A stretch of DNA of 64,000 nucleotides. Origin: Cognatundibacterium curvum (lineage in GTDB: Bacteria > Pseudomonadota > Gammaproteobacteria > Burkholderiales > Burkholderiaceae_D). The position numbers and the translations under genes were made by a program. Below, one piece after another: positions 53,815 through 63,268 of this stretch (position 1 is its first letter; the number at the start of each line of letters is the position of its first letter). The DNA lies in assembly GCF_014284235.1 (NCBI RefSeq), contig NZ_JACOGD010000002.1:1-64000 (forward strand), in the 5' to 3' direction. The notes below the pieces were generated by a model. That model was not told the DNA's origin and did no database searches. It saw nothing but the letters and a program-made list of their open reading frames with translations.

Positions 53815-55173
53815 ATGAATGTTGTGATACTCGCCGCCGGCATGGGCAAACGCATGCAATCTGCTTTACCAAAAGTCTTACATTCGGTCGCTGGTAAGCC
53901 CTTGCTGCAACACGTGATTGACACCGCACGCAGCCTCAATCCTGCTTCCATTTGCGTGATTTACGGTCATGGTGGCGAGCAGGTGCCGGTTGCGGTTGCT
54001 GCAGCGGATCTGAAGTTTGCCAAACAGGAGCCACAACTGGGTACAGGCCACGCAGTGGCGCAAGCAGTACCGGTACTGAATGATGCGCATCCTACTCTGG
54101 TCTTATACGGCGACGTGCCGCTGACCACCGCCGCCAGTCTGCAGCGCCTGATCGATGTGGCGGGTAATAACAAGCTGGCGATTTTGACCGCAGTGATGGC
54201 AGACCCGACTGGTCTGGGCCGTATCATTCGTGAAGATGGCAAGATTGTGCGCATCGTTGAACAAAAAGATGCGACCGCCGCAGAGCTGGCGGTTAGTGAA
54301 ATTAACACCGGCATCATGATCGTGCCTACGCCGCAATTACGTCACTGGCTGACTACTTTGTCGAATAACAATGCGCAGGGCGAATACTATCTGACCGACA
54401 TCGTGGCGCGTGCCGTAGCGGATGGCGTTGAAGTTGTGTCGGCACAGCCCGACGATGTGGTGGAAACTTATGGCGTCAACAGTAAGGTACAACTGGCGGA
54501 ACTGGAACGCAGCCATCAGGCACGCGTTGCCAGAAAATTGCTGGAACAGGGTGTGACCCTGCTCGATCCGGCACGTATCGATGTGCGCGGCACGCTGACT
54601 TGCGGACGTGATGTGAGTATCGATGTCGGTTGCATTTTTGAAGGTGAAGTCCATCTGGAAGACGGCGTATCGGTCGGTGCATACAGCGTGATCCGCAATG
54701 CGCGCATCGCGGCAGCGACCCAGATCAAACCGTTTTGCCATATTGAAGAAGCCAAGGTCGGTGCGGCATCGCAGATCGGTCCTTATGCGCGTCTGCGTCC
54801 CGGCACCGAGCTGGGTGAAGATGTGCATATCGGTAACTTCGTGGAAGTCAAAAACAGCCAGATCGCCGCCCATTCCAAGGCGAATCATCTGGCGTATGTG
54901 GGCGATGCCGATGTGGGCAGCCGTGTCAATATCGGTGCCGGTACCATCACCTGCAATTACGATGGTGCGAATAAATTCCGTACCACCATAGAAGATGATG
55001 CGTTTATCGGCAGCGACACCCAGCTGGTCGCACCAGTCCGCGTAGGCAAAGGTGCTACGCTGGGTGCTGGCACGACGCTGACCAAGGATGCGCCAGCCGG
55101 TAAGCTGACCGTATCCCGTGCCCGTCAGCTGACCATCGAGAACTGGCAGCGTCCGGTCAAAATCAAGAAATAA
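53815..55173 (+). CDS. glmU: Bifunctional GlmU
   Basis: A 452-residue enzyme, start at ATG 53815 where [14 protein letters not shown] begins. N-terminal uridylyltransferase ([23 protein letters not shown]) and C-terminal left-handed beta-helix acetyltransferase (hexapeptide repeats, [36 protein letters not shown]). It makes UDP-GlcNAc for wall and LPS synthesis. The GlmS that supplies its precursor lies about 6 kb downstream. Confidence 0.97.
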   Translation: MNVVILAAGMGKRMQSALPKVLHSVAGKPLLQHVIDTARSLNPASICVIYGHGGEQVPVAVAAADLKFAKQEPQLGTGHAVAQAVPVLNDAHPTLVLYGDVPLTTAASLQRLIDVAGNNKLAILTAVMADPTGLGRIIREDGKIVRIVEQKDATAAELAVSEINTGIMIVPTPQLRHWLTTLSNNNAQGEYYLTDIVARAVADGVEVVSAQPDDVVETYGVNSKVQLAELERSHQARVARKLLEQGVTLLDPARIDVRGTLTCGRDVSIDVGCIFEGEVHLEDGVSVGAYSVIRNARIAAATQIKPFCHIEEAKVGAASQIGPYARLRPGTELGEDVHIGNFVEVKNSQIAAHSKANHLAYVGDADVGSRVNIGAGTITCNYDGANKFRTTIEDDAFIGSDTQLVAPVRVGKGATLGAGTTLTKDAPAGKLTVSRARQLTIENWQRPVKIKK

Positions 55174-55436
55174 GCACCGCGCGAGTACGACGCGGTCTTG
55201 CGCCTGCAGATGCCAACACCTTGCTGGCATCTGCAGCGATGAGCATGTCATTCGGCCACTTGCGGTGCAATATGGCGTCATCCCTGCGCGGGAATGACGA
55301 TCATCCGCCACTCCAAAACAGGCTCCCTGATCCAGCTAAATTCTTGCTGATCGCTTTTTTTCACAGATGAAAAATCTGCACCTGCGCCACTTCACTCTCC
55401 TGCTGCATTTATACTGAGCGATTCCGGAGATGATGC
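55174..55436. other. Intergenic region with two dyads after glmU
   Basis: A perfect 12-bp inverted repeat (CTGCAGATGCCA at 55204-55215, TGGCATCTGCAG at 55225-55236) and a second dyad GTCAT...ATGAC around CCCTGCGCGGG (55276-55299) that resembles common dispersed REP-like elements. Neither has a T run. Confidence 0.5.
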
Positions 55437-56171
55437 ATGTCAGTGACTACCCCTACCCAACTTTGTCTGCAAGGTGCACGTGATACCTTGCCCATGCTGG
55501 TCGGCGCGATGCCGTTCGGCGTGATTTTTGGCACGCTGGCCGCCGCCAGCGCGATGGCTCCGTGGCAGGGGCAATTGATGTCGCTGCTGGTGTATGCAGG
55601 TTCCAGCCAGTTTATTGCGATCGGTCTGGTGGCTGGGCATACCAGTATGTTGCTGATCTGGCTGACGACATTTTTTGTGAATCTGCGTCATATGCTGTAT
55701 GCCGCCAGCCTGTTGCCACTGGTTGCACATCTGCCTTTGCGCTGGCGCTTGCTGCTAGGCGCCTTGCTCACCGATGAAACCTTCGCCGTGGTGTCCGCAC
55801 GTTTGCAGCAGTCAGACGGAACAGCAACGCCCTCCAGTCTGCGTCACATGCACTGGTATTTTCTGGGGTCTGGGCTGGCGATGTATCTGAACTGGCAATT
55901 ATGGACGCTGGTAGGCTTAGGCTTCGGCAGTGTGTTCCCGCAGATGCAAAACTGGGGGCTGGACTTCGCGATGGTGGCGACCTTTATTGCGATCATCGTG
56001 CCACAACTGCGCCGTTTCCCTTATCTGGCGGCGGCATTGGCGGCTGGCAGTCTGTCCTATCTGTTACAGCATTTACCGTATAAATCCGGTCTGCTGATCG
56101 CGGTGGTATCCGGCGTGTGTGTCGGCATGCTGGCCAGCCGTGCTGCCACCGCACAGGGAGACGCAGCATGA
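55437..56171 (+). CDS. azlC: AzlC family branched-chain amino acid permease
   Basis: A 244-residue membrane protein. ATG 55437 follows CCGGAGATG. Motifs: LPMLVGAMPFGVIFGTLAA, YAGSSQFIAIGL, FFVNLRHMLYAASL and LTDETFAVV are typical of AzlC, the large subunit of branched-chain amino acid exporters. Its stop overlaps the azlD start as ATGA. Confidence 0.92.
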   Translation: MSVTTPTQLCLQGARDTLPMLVGAMPFGVIFGTLAAASAMAPWQGQLMSLLVYAGSSQFIAIGLVAGHTSMLLIWLTTFFVNLRHMLYAASLLPLVAHLPLRWRLLLGALLTDETFAVVSARLQQSDGTATPSSLRHMHWYFLGSGLAMYLNWQLWTLVGLGFGSVFPQMQNWGLDFAMVATFIAIIVPQLRRFPYLAAALAAGSLSYLLQHLPYKSGLLIAVVSGVCVGMLASRAATAQGDAA

Positions 56172-56491
56172 ATTACACTTGGATGGTGATCGGTATGGCG
56201 CTGGTCACGCTGTTTGTGAAAGCAGTATTTTTTGTGTTGGGCGACCGGGTTGCTTTTCCTTTGTGGCTAAGCCGCGCGCTGGCATTCGTACCGGTGACTG
56301 TGCTCACCGCGATTATTGTGCCTATGATTTTGTCTCCTCACGGCAACGGTTTGGAAATTCATCTGGAAAATCCGCAGTTATTGGCTAGTCTGGTTGCAGT
56401 GGCAGTCAGCTTGTTGAGTGGCAGGCAACTACTGACGATCGCCAGTGGGCTGACTGCTTTTTTCATGCTGCAGTATTTCCTCCTGCATTAA
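56168..56491 (+). CDS. azlD: AzlD family small permease subunit
   Basis: A 107-residue four-helix membrane protein translated from ATG 56168 within the azlC stop. Pattern: MALVTLFVKAVFFVLGDR and SRALAFVPVTVLTAIIVP. It works with AzlC in amino acid efflux. Confidence 0.9.
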   Translation: MNYTWMVIGMALVTLFVKAVFFVLGDRVAFPLWLSRALAFVPVTVLTAIIVPMILSPHGNGLEIHLENPQLLASLVAVAVSLLSGRQLLTIASGLTAFFMLQYFLLH

Positions 56492-56658
56492 GCCCGCCGC
56501 CAGCTGCACTGAGGCTGGCTTACCACAGAGTCAGTGTAGACGCGGGTTTTAAGGCTGACGGACACGCCTAGAAAGGCAATTGAAAGCTTGCTGTCCGTAG
56601 CATGGGTGCGGTGATATGGCAGCCATGTCACCTCAGAATCATAATTACCAGGAGATCC

Positions 56659-57717
56659 ATGATGAAAAAATGTCTCAGCGCTTCCGCGCTGTTATGCCTC
56701 GCGGCCGCAGGCCAGGCGCAGGCACAGACCAATGTGAGTATTTACGGCCTGATCGACGCCAATGTGTCTTACAACAATGCGGGCGATGCGAGCGGCGGCA
56801 AGCAATTCAAAGTTAACAGCGGTGGTATGAATACCTCGCGCTTTGGCTTCCGTGGCACGGAAGACCTGGGCAATGGTCTGAAAGCCGTATTTCAGCTCGA
56901 AGGCGGCGTCATTCTCGATACCGGTGCTTCTGATGGCGATTTGTTCGGACGTCAGGCTAATGTTGGTTTGCAGGGCGATTTTGGCCGTATCGTTGGTGGC
57001 CGTTCGTATAGCACCAGCTACGATTTCATCCTGCCTTTCGATCCTATGGGTTATGCGCCGCAATATTCCTGGGCGACTTCTGCCGGTGCAACTGGCGCCC
57101 GTAAAGATGGTTTGCTGACCACCGCTTCCAATTTGCTCAAGTATCAGTATGACGGCCAGGGCTATAAGCTCGGTGCTACTTATGCCTTCGGTGAAACGGC
57201 AGGCAATACCAGCGCCGGTGCCAAGTATGTATTGGGTGCCAGCGCCTTTGATGGTCCGTGGGCCGTGGTAGGTACGTATGAACAGAATAATGCAGCGCTG
57301 GCTGCGAATGGCCAGTACGACCAGTCGAAAGCATTTCAACTGGCTGGTACGTATTCTGTGGGTGAAGTGAAAACCTTCGTCGGCTACCGCAACTATAAAA
57401 AATCCCTGGCCAGCGGCGCTGCAGAACAGCAGTCCGATATGCTGTGGCTGGGTGTCAGCTATGGTTTTGCTCCGAACTGGAATCTGACTGGTGCTTACTA
57501 CACCCAGAACATCAAGAACGTGGCGGCAGGTAAGGATGCCGATCCGAGTTTGCTGTCTGTGCGTGTGAAGTATGCATTTTCCAAACGCACCGATCTCTAT
57601 GTGGCAGCTGGCTATGCCAAAGCCAAGAACGGCCAGCTGACCGGTGTGTCGCGTGATGACGCAGGCTTTGCGAATTCGCAGTCTTCCGGTACGGTAGGTA
57701 TTCAGCACCGTTTCTGA
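56659..57717 (+). CDS. Gram-negative porin (Porin_4)
   Basis: A 352-residue trimeric-type porin with AGGAGATCC before ATG 56659 (ATG 56662 is equally possible). Signal peptide SALLCLAAAGQAQAQ; mature start TNVSIYGLIDANVSYNN, ELEGGVILDTG, FGRIVGGRSYST and terminal VGIQHRF, as in Burkholderiales general porins. It should form an anion- or solute-permeable channel. Confidence 0.95.
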   Translation: MMKKCLSASALLCLAAAGQAQAQTNVSIYGLIDANVSYNNAGDASGGKQFKVNSGGMNTSRFGFRGTEDLGNGLKAVFQLEGGVILDTGASDGDLFGRQANVGLQGDFGRIVGGRSYSTSYDFILPFDPMGYAPQYSWATSAGATGARKDGLLTTASNLLKYQYDGQGYKLGATYAFGETAGNTSAGAKYVLGASAFDGPWAVVGTYEQNNAALAANGQYDQSKAFQLAGTYSVGEVKTFVGYRNYKKSLASGAAEQQSDMLWLGVSYGFAPNWNLTGAYYTQNIKNVAAGKDADPSLLSVRVKYAFSKRTDLYVAAGYAKAKNGQLTGVSRDDAGFANSQSSGTVGIQHRF

Positions 57718-57763
57718 TTATTGCGATCCATGTCAGCAGGTGGCGCGCAATAGCGTGACCAAC

Positions 57764-57797
57764 AATGCCGGGTGCCGTTCAGCCCGGCATTTTTTAT
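57764..57797 (+). terminator. Rho-independent terminator after porin
   Basis: AATGCCGGG (57764-57772) pairs with CCCGGCATT (57783-57791), followed by TTTTT. It also covers the 3' end of the convergent SDR gene. Confidence 0.9.
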
Positions 57798-58615
57798 TGA
57801 GGACGGACTTCTTTTTTCAGTGCCGCCATTGCGATCTTATCGACCAGACCCGGTGCGATCAGGCGCAGCCAGCGACCCAGTTTGCCTTTGGCGGTCATCA
57901 CCACTTCACGTTGATTTTGTTCCATCGCCTGTATGATTTGATAGGCGCATTCTTCCACCGGCATGGCTTGTTCTTCTTTCAGGCCGCTGCTGCCAGCCGC
58001 TTCTCCGGCTGCGTTGTAGCCATGATAGCGGATGCGGGTGGCAACCACGCCAGGATAGGCGAGGGTAACTTGTACGCCAGCTTCCTGCACTTCCGTGCGC
58101 AGGCTTTCAAAAAAACCGTTCATGGCAAATTTACTTGCGCTGTAAGCGGTACGTCCCGGCACGCCGATCAGGCCAGCGAGCGAAGACACTGCAACGATCT
58201 TTCCTTTCGATTCTTTCAGGTAAGGCAAGGCTGCATGGGTACACCAGACGCTGCCCCAGAAATTCACACGCATCAATTCCTGATACCAGCCCAGATTATC
58301 GACCTCAGAAAACAATGCCTGCGCTGATTTGCCCGCATTGTTGATCAGAATATCGATGCCGCCAAAGGTTTCTACAGTTTCGCGGATCAGACGCCGACAA
58401 TCAGACTCAACGCCTACATCGGTCTTCACTAGCAGGCATACGCTGCCAAAGCGCTTACAAACTTCAGCGACTGCGCGTAAGCCAGCCTCGTTGCGGGCAG
58501 CGAGCACCAGAGCCAGTCTGACCTTATGTTTGACCGCCAACTGCTTTGCCATTTCTGCGCCGATTCCGTCGGATGCGCCGGTGATCACCACCACCAAATG
58601 CTGTTGAGTACTCAT
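57794..58615 (-). CDS. Short-chain dehydrogenase/reductase
   Basis: A 273-residue classical SDR: VITGASDGIGAEMAK (cofactor loop), ILINNAGKSA, catalytic Ser in VAVSSLAGLIG and Tyr-Lys in T-A-Y-S-A-S-K-F. The Arg/Asp pattern after the second strand (AARNE) suggests NADPH. The substrate is unknown. Confidence 0.93.
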   Translation of the reverse strand: MSTQQHLVVVITGASDGIGAEMAKQLAVKHKVRLALVLAARNEAGLRAVAEVCKRFGSVCLLVKTDVGVESDCRRLIRETVETFGGIDILINNAGKSAQALFSEVDNLGWYQELMRVNFWGSVWCTHAALPYLKESKGKIVAVSSLAGLIGVPGRTAYSASKFAMNGFFESLRTEVQEAGVQVTLAYPGVVATRIRYHGYNAAGEAAGSSGLKEEQAMPVEECAYQIIQAMEQNQREVVMTAKGKLGRWLRLIAPGLVDKIAMAALKKEVRPQ

Positions 58616-58988
58616 GTTTGATCGCTTCCAACTATGTGATTACCGTAAGGCTAAAGGCCTGTCTTCAGCTCTGGGTAACATTGCCTTGATCATTGTTTTT
58701 TGTGTGGACTGACAGAATAACTCAGTCAATGGATGGGGAGTAAAGATGCGTTAAATATAACATTCAATGAATATCAGCTTTTAAGAAACCTGCTTTTCAC
58801 TTCATGAAATTTCGTTGATTAATGTTAAATGTTGCAATTTCACATGCATGCCTGTATCGCTTGCGACAGGTGGCGTAGCGTTTGTTGCACCTGGGGAAGA
58901 TAGTCAGGCTTATTCTTACCTTTTTTGTTCTTCAGTGTTATTCTGGCAGGTAACTCGCATGTCATCTCGTTTGAACGGAGTCTGCATC
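58616..58988. other. Intergenic region, no gene seen
   Basis: About 370 bases between the SDR gene and the first binding-protein gene. It is AT-rich near 58740-58830 and should hold both divergent promoters; I see no clear operator. Confidence 0.45.
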
Positions 58989-59807
58989 ATGCTGAAACGG
59001 CGCATATTCTTCATGCTCCCCCTGATCCTGTTTTCCGCTTGTTGGGACGGTGCCGCCTATGCAGCGTGCAGCAGAAAAATACAGGCGCCGATGGCACAGA
59101 CCGGTTTAAGCGTGATAGGCAGTGGAACCGTGATAGATGGTATTTACCCTGAAATTCTGGAGGGTATGGCGGGCAAAGATGGTTGTCAGTTCGAAATGCG
59201 CATTGTACCCAGGGCGCGCATGGAGCTCTTATTTGAAACTGGTCAGTCTGATTTGCTGATTCCTGCTATCCGTACCAGTCGCCGTGACGAATTCGGCATA
59301 TTCGTTCCTTTGGTCTATACCAGAGCTACCCTGATTTCTATCAATCCGAATCGCCCTCCCATCACCAGCTTGCAAGAATTACTGGAACAAAAACAGCTGA
59401 AACTGGCCGTAGTGCGTGGCTATGATTATGGCGATGCTTATCAACAGCTGTTACAGGATATGCAAAAAGCTGGCCGACTGATAGTGGAGTCTGATCCGGT
59501 TTCGGTGGCACGTATGATGCGTGCCGGAGTGGCCGACATTACGCTGATGGCACCGTATATTTTTACCGGTGCAGTCCAGATCGATAAGCGGGTGGACGAT
59601 ATTCTGGATAAATTGCGTTATGAACCCGTGAATGAAATTGGCTGGGGGGATAGTGGCGTCTACTTGTCAAAGAAATCCTTGACGCCTGAAGACCGGGCTA
59701 CGCTGCAAAGCTTGTTTGAAAATGCGGCAAAATCCGGTATGGTGTGGAAAGGTTTTCAACGTTATTACAAAACTGAAGTGCTGAAAGAGGGGAGCCGGCC
59801 GCGCTAA
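58989..59807 (+). CDS. Periplasmic binding protein, family 3, copy 1
   Basis: A 272-residue exported protein, start at ATG 58989 with GGAG upstream. Signal peptide LKRRIFFMLPLILFSACWDGAAYA, then SBP_bac_3-like features: GIYPEILEGMAG, RARMELLFETGQSDLLIPA, LKLAVVRGYDYGDAYQQ and a terminal WKGFQRYYKTEVL. It is closely related to the following gene. No permease or ATPase is adjacent, so it may serve a distant transporter or sensor. Confidence 0.8.
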   Translation: MLKRRIFFMLPLILFSACWDGAAYAACSRKIQAPMAQTGLSVIGSGTVIDGIYPEILEGMAGKDGCQFEMRIVPRARMELLFETGQSDLLIPAIRTSRRDEFGIFVPLVYTRATLISINPNRPPITSLQELLEQKQLKLAVVRGYDYGDAYQQLLQDMQKAGRLIVESDPVSVARMMRAGVADITLMAPYIFTGAVQIDKRVDDILDKLRYEPVNEIGWGDSGVYLSKKSLTPEDRATLQSLFENAAKSGMVWKGFQRYYKTEVLKEGSRPR

Positions 59808-59859
59808 GCCCAGTGTGCCACCGTCAGCAATGTGGTGAAGTGCGTGTCAGGAGAAAGAT

Positions 59860-60690
59860 TTGTTCTTGTTTGATTTGGTCAGGGGGGCATTGTGCAGCTT
59901 AGCCCTGAGTTGCATATGGTATGCGCCCGGCATCTCGGCTGCAGAGTGCAGCCGCAGCATGCAGGTGCCGATGGCAGCATCAGGCTTAAGTGTTGTCGCT
60001 AATGGGGATTTGATCAGTGGTGTTTACCCTGAAATGCTGAATCAGATATCCCTGAAAAAGAAGTGCCAGTTTGATTTAAGTATCGTGCCACGTGCGCGTC
60101 AGGAAGCCTTGTTTGAAGCGGGCCAGTCTGATTTGCTGATCCCCGCTGTACGTACCCAAAAGCGTGACCAGTCCGGCACTTTCATTCCCTTGGTACAGAA
60201 TCGCCCTATGCTGATTTCGCTCAAAGATAGCGGTGTTGCAGTCAGTCGCTTATCCGAATTATTCCTGATGAAAGATGCTAAAGTGGTGCTGGTCCGTGGC
60301 TTTGACTATGGCCCTGCGTACCAGGGTTTCATCCGTAGGTTAGAGGCTAAGGGACAACCGATATTTGAAGCCGATGTGTTTTCTGTCGCCCGTACTTTAA
60401 AGTCCGGTGCCGCCCGTTATTCAGTGCTGGAGCCTTCTGTGATCGCGGGTGCCATCGAAGCCGATATGCGGCTGAGCGACTTGCACGACAAGTTGAATTT
60501 TGAAGCCGTGCCGGAATTGCCCTGGAGCGAAAACGGCGTGTACCTGTCTAAGAAAACCTTGTTGCAGGGCGATCTGCATACCCTGAGCCAGTTATTTGAG
60601 CAGGTACAGCAACAGCAACTGGTGTGGAAAGGTCTGCAGCGTTACTACCGCAAAGAAGTGATTGCAGACAGCATACGCCCACTCAAATAA
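59860..60690 (+). CDS. Periplasmic binding protein, family 3, copy 2 (UUG start)
   Basis: A 276-residue paralogue of the preceding gene (shared GVYPEML, IVPRARQEALFEAGQSDLLIPA, VLVRGFDYGPAYQ, LVWKGLQRYYRKEV). The only well placed start is TTG 59860, preceded by AGGAGAAAG; translation gives a signal peptide (RGALCSLALSCIWYAPGISA). The non-ATG start suggests low expression. The pair arose by tandem duplication and has diverged throughout. Confidence 0.8.
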   Translation: MFLFDLVRGALCSLALSCIWYAPGISAAECSRSMQVPMAASGLSVVANGDLISGVYPEMLNQISLKKKCQFDLSIVPRARQEALFEAGQSDLLIPAVRTQKRDQSGTFIPLVQNRPMLISLKDSGVAVSRLSELFLMKDAKVVLVRGFDYGPAYQGFIRRLEAKGQPIFEADVFSVARTLKSGAARYSVLEPSVIAGAIEADMRLSDLHDKLNFEAVPELPWSENGVYLSKKTLLQGDLHTLSQLFEQVQQQQLVWKGLQRYYRKEVIADSIRPLK

Positions 60691-60705
60691 GCAATTTACA
60701 CACTA

Positions 60706-61170
60706 TCAATCCAGCACTATCCGGGTATCGAACTTACTGCGGTGTATAGAGAAAAAGCTGCGTACATTGCGGATATTGCTTTGCGTCGCAAACAGGCGAT
60801 GTGCCAGTGCGTGATAGGCCGGCATGTCAGCCACCAATATGATCAACACAAAATCCGGCCCGGGGGATACCCGGTAACACTGCTGTACCGCCGTCTCAGT
60901 TGCCATCAACTGTTCAAACTTCTGCATCTCTTCGCTGTTCTGGCGATCCAGCGTGATTTCGACGATGGCTGTCAGCTGACTCGCCAGTCGCTCAGGATTC
61001 AGTAAAGCCACCTGGCGCGCAATCACCCCATCTTCCGTCAGTTTTCTGACCCGGCGCAGACAGGTAGGCGGCGAGGCATGCACTCTGGCCGCCAGTTCAT
61101 GATTAGTCAGGCTCGCATCTTGTTGTAATTGCGATAAAATTCTTTTATCTAAGTCATCCAGCGCATCCAT
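60706..61170 (-). CDS. Lrp/AsnC family transcriptional regulator
   Basis: A 154-residue regulator with HTH (DLDKRILSQLQQDASLTNHELAARV, SPPTCLRRVRKLTEDG) and RAM domain (CYRVSPGPDFVLIILVADM). It is divergent from glmS and convergent with the binding-protein pair. The order glmU-lrp-glmS is, as I recall, common in Burkholderiales, so the genes between glmU and lrp may be an insertion. ATG 61170 is preferred; a TTG 21 bases upstream is possible. Confidence 0.9.
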   Translation of the reverse strand: MDALDDLDKRILSQLQQDASLTNHELAARVHASPPTCLRRVRKLTEDGVIARQVALLNPERLASQLTAIVEITLDRQNSEEMQKFEQLMATETAVQQCYRVSPGPDFVLIILVADMPAYHALAHRLFATQSNIRNVRSFFSIHRSKFDTRIVLD

Positions 61171-61240
61171 AAAAATGAAATATCCTTCCAAAAATAGGTA
61201 TTTAATGAAATTTATGATGAAATGTATTTGGTGGTTTCAT

Positions 61241-61273
61241 TATATTTCAAAAGTATTTAAATTTTGAAATATA
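61241..61273. promoter_or_regulatory. AT-rich 12-bp palindrome between lrp and glmS
   Basis: TATATTTCAAAA (61241-61252) and TTTTGAAATATA (61262-61273) are exact inverted repeats separated by nine bases in the shared promoter region. Lrp-type regulators bind such AT-rich dyads, so autoregulation or glmS control is plausible. Confidence 0.5.
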
Positions 61274-61330
61274 AATTCATTGCCTCTGGATTAGCATAGC
61301 GGCATCTTAATTTTTCTTTGTGAGGCCATT

Positions 61331-63148
61331 ATGTGCGGTATTGTCGGTGCAGTTGCTCAACGTAATATCACTCCTGTATTGCTGGAAGGTTTGAAACGTC
61401 TGGAATACCGTGGCTATGATTCCTGCGGCGTGGCCTTGCATGTGAATGGTGAATTGCAGCGTTCGCGCAGTACTTCACGCGTTGCTGAATTGCAGGCGCA
61501 GGTGGATCAGACTGGCCTGGCTGGCTTTACCGGCATTGCCCACACCCGCTGGGCCACGCATGGCGTACCTTCTTCCGCGAATGCCCATCCGCATTTTTCG
61601 CGCGAACGTATCGCACTGGTGCATAACGGCATTATCGAAAACCATGAAGAACTGCGCGCCGAACTGAGCGCACTCGGCTATGTGTTTGAAAGCCAGACCG
61701 ATACTGAAGTGATCGCGCATCTGGTCGATCATCTGTATCAGGGCGATCTGTTTGAAACCGTGAAGTTAGCCGTCAAACGCCTGGTGGGTGCTTATGCGAT
61801 AGGCGTATTCTGCCGCGATGAACCGCACCGCGTGGTCGGTGCACGCCATGGCTCACCGCTGATCGTTGGTGTTGGCGAAGGTGAAAACTTCCTCGCTTCC
61901 GATGCGATGGCACTGGCCGGTGTGACCGATCAGATTATCTATCTGGAAGAAGGCGACGTCGTTGACCTGCAATTGCAGCGTTACTGGATCGTGGATATTG
62001 AAGGCAAAGATGTGCAGCGTGAAGTGCGTACCGTACACGCACACAGCGGCGCGGCCGAACTGGGCCCGTATCGCCACTACATGCAGAAAGAAATTTTCGA
62101 ACAGCCACGCGCTATCAGCGATACGCTGGAAGGCATGACCAACATCATGCCTGAGCTGTTTGGTGACAAGGCATTTGAAGTCTTCAAAAAGATAGACTCC
62201 GTGTTGATCCTGGCCTGCGGCACCAGCTACTATGCTGGCTCCACCGCGAAATACTGGCTGGAATCCATCGCTAAAATCCCGGTCAGCGTAGAGATCGCCA
62301 GTGAATACCGCTACCGCGACAGCGTGCCTAATCCTAACACCCTGGTCGTCACCATTTCTCAAAGTGGCGAAACTGCTGACACCATCGCCGCACTCAAACA
62401 TGCGCGCAGCCTGGGCATGGAACATACACTGACCATTTGCAATGTCTCCACCAGCGCCATGGTGCGTGAATGCGTACTGTCCTACATCACCCATGCCGGC
62501 GTTGAAGTCGGGGTCGCATCGACCAAGGCCTTCACTACCCAGCTGGTTGCCTTGTTCCTGCTGACGCTGACTCTGGCGCAGTCCAAAGGCCGTCTGAGTG
62601 CTGAAGATGAAGCCGCGCATATTAAGGCGCTGCGCCATCTGCCATCCGCAGTCAGTGCCGTGCTGGCGCTGGAGCCGCAAATAATTTCCTGGGCTGAGCA
62701 ATTTGCTGCTAAAGAAAATGCCTTATTCCTGGGCCGTGGTCTGCATTATCCAATCGCACTCGAAGGCGCGCTCAAGCTCAAAGAAATTTCTTACATCCAC
62801 GCTGAAGCCTATCCGGCCGGTGAACTGAAACATGGCCCGCTGGCGCTGGTCACCAAAGAAATGCCAGTCGTGACCGTCGCACCGAACGACGCGCTGATTG
62901 AAAAACTCAAATCCAATCTGCAGGAAGTCCGCGCGCGTGGCGGTGAATTGTTTGTATTCGCCGATGCCGATTCCCACATCACCTCCAGCGAAGGCGTACA
63001 CGTCATTCGCCTGCCAGAACACTACGGCCAGCTGTCCGCCATCCTGCACGTCGTACCGCTGCAATTACTCGCCTACCACACCGCCCTGGCCCGCGGCACC
63101 GACGTCGACAAGCCACGTAATTTGGCGAAGAGTGTGACGGTGGAGTAA
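61331..63148 (+). CDS. glmS: Glucosamine-6-phosphate synthase GlmS
   Basis: A 605-residue enzyme making glucosamine-6-phosphate from fructose-6-phosphate and glutamine. Catalytic Cys2 in [12 protein letters not shown], glutaminase HNGIIENH, and two SIS domains ([23 protein letters not shown]). The C-terminus ends [11 protein letters not shown], the same conserved tail whose codons form the TnsD target of Tn7. No glmS ribozyme was recognised upstream. A Tn7-like end begins right after the stop codon. Confidence 0.97.
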   Translation: MCGIVGAVAQRNITPVLLEGLKRLEYRGYDSCGVALHVNGELQRSRSTSRVAELQAQVDQTGLAGFTGIAHTRWATHGVPSSANAHPHFSRERIALVHNGIIENHEELRAELSALGYVFESQTDTEVIAHLVDHLYQGDLFETVKLAVKRLVGAYAIGVFCRDEPHRVVGARHGSPLIVGVGEGENFLASDAMALAGVTDQIIYLEEGDVVDLQLQRYWIVDIEGKDVQREVRTVHAHSGAAELGPYRHYMQKEIFEQPRAISDTLEGMTNIMPELFGDKAFEVFKKIDSVLILACGTSYYAGSTAKYWLESIAKIPVSVEIASEYRYRDSVPNPNTLVVTISQSGETADTIAALKHARSLGMEHTLTICNVSTSAMVRECVLSYITHAGVEVGVASTKAFTTQLVALFLLTLTLAQSKGRLSAEDEAAHIKALRHLPSAVSAVLALEPQIISWAEQFAAKENALFLGRGLHYPIALEGALKLKEISYIHAEAYPAGELKHGPLALVTKEMPVVTVAPNDALIEKLKSNLQEVRARGGELFVFADADSHITSSEGVHVIRLPEHYGQLSAILHVVPLQLLAYHTALARGTDVDKPRNLAKSVTVE

Positions 63149-63160
63149 TTGTTCCCGACA

Positions 63161-63216
63161 ATTAAAGTCGTAAACTGGCTATTAAAGTCGTAAACTGCTT
63201 ATTAAAGTCGTAAACT
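63161..63216. repeat. Three 20-bp-phased TnsB-site-like repeats
   Basis: Direct repeats ATTAAAGTCGTAAACT at 63161-63176, 63181-63196 and 63201-63216, separated by four bases (GGCT, GCTT). The exact phase of about two helix turns fits binding by a transposase array. Confidence 0.9.
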
Positions 63217-63232
63217 AAAAATCTTCAAGAAA

Positions 63233-63268
63233 ATGCACAAACCTGAATGATCAGGCTTGGGCATTTTT
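63233..63268 (+). terminator. Terminator-like hairpin inside the transposon end
   Basis: The arms AAAATGC-A-CAAACCTGA and TCAGGCTTG-G-GCATTTT pair with two mismatches around an ATGA loop and run into T residues. It could end glmS transcription entering the element. It overlaps the possible start of the TniQ gene. Confidence 0.65.

Noticed and set aside
54337..55311. Long open frame on the minus strand across glmU
   Set aside because: It is an antisense frame of the glmU hexapeptide-repeat region.
61171..61330. glmS ribozyme or riboswitch before glmS
   Set aside because: The region is short and AT-rich and lacks the conserved ribozyme core, which is typical of Firmicutes.
63161..63216. Three short direct repeats considered as a CRISPR array or IS21-type end
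   Set aside because: Units are in exact 20-bp phase with only four-base gaps, so no spacers. The core and the glmS position fit Tn7-type TnsB sites better.
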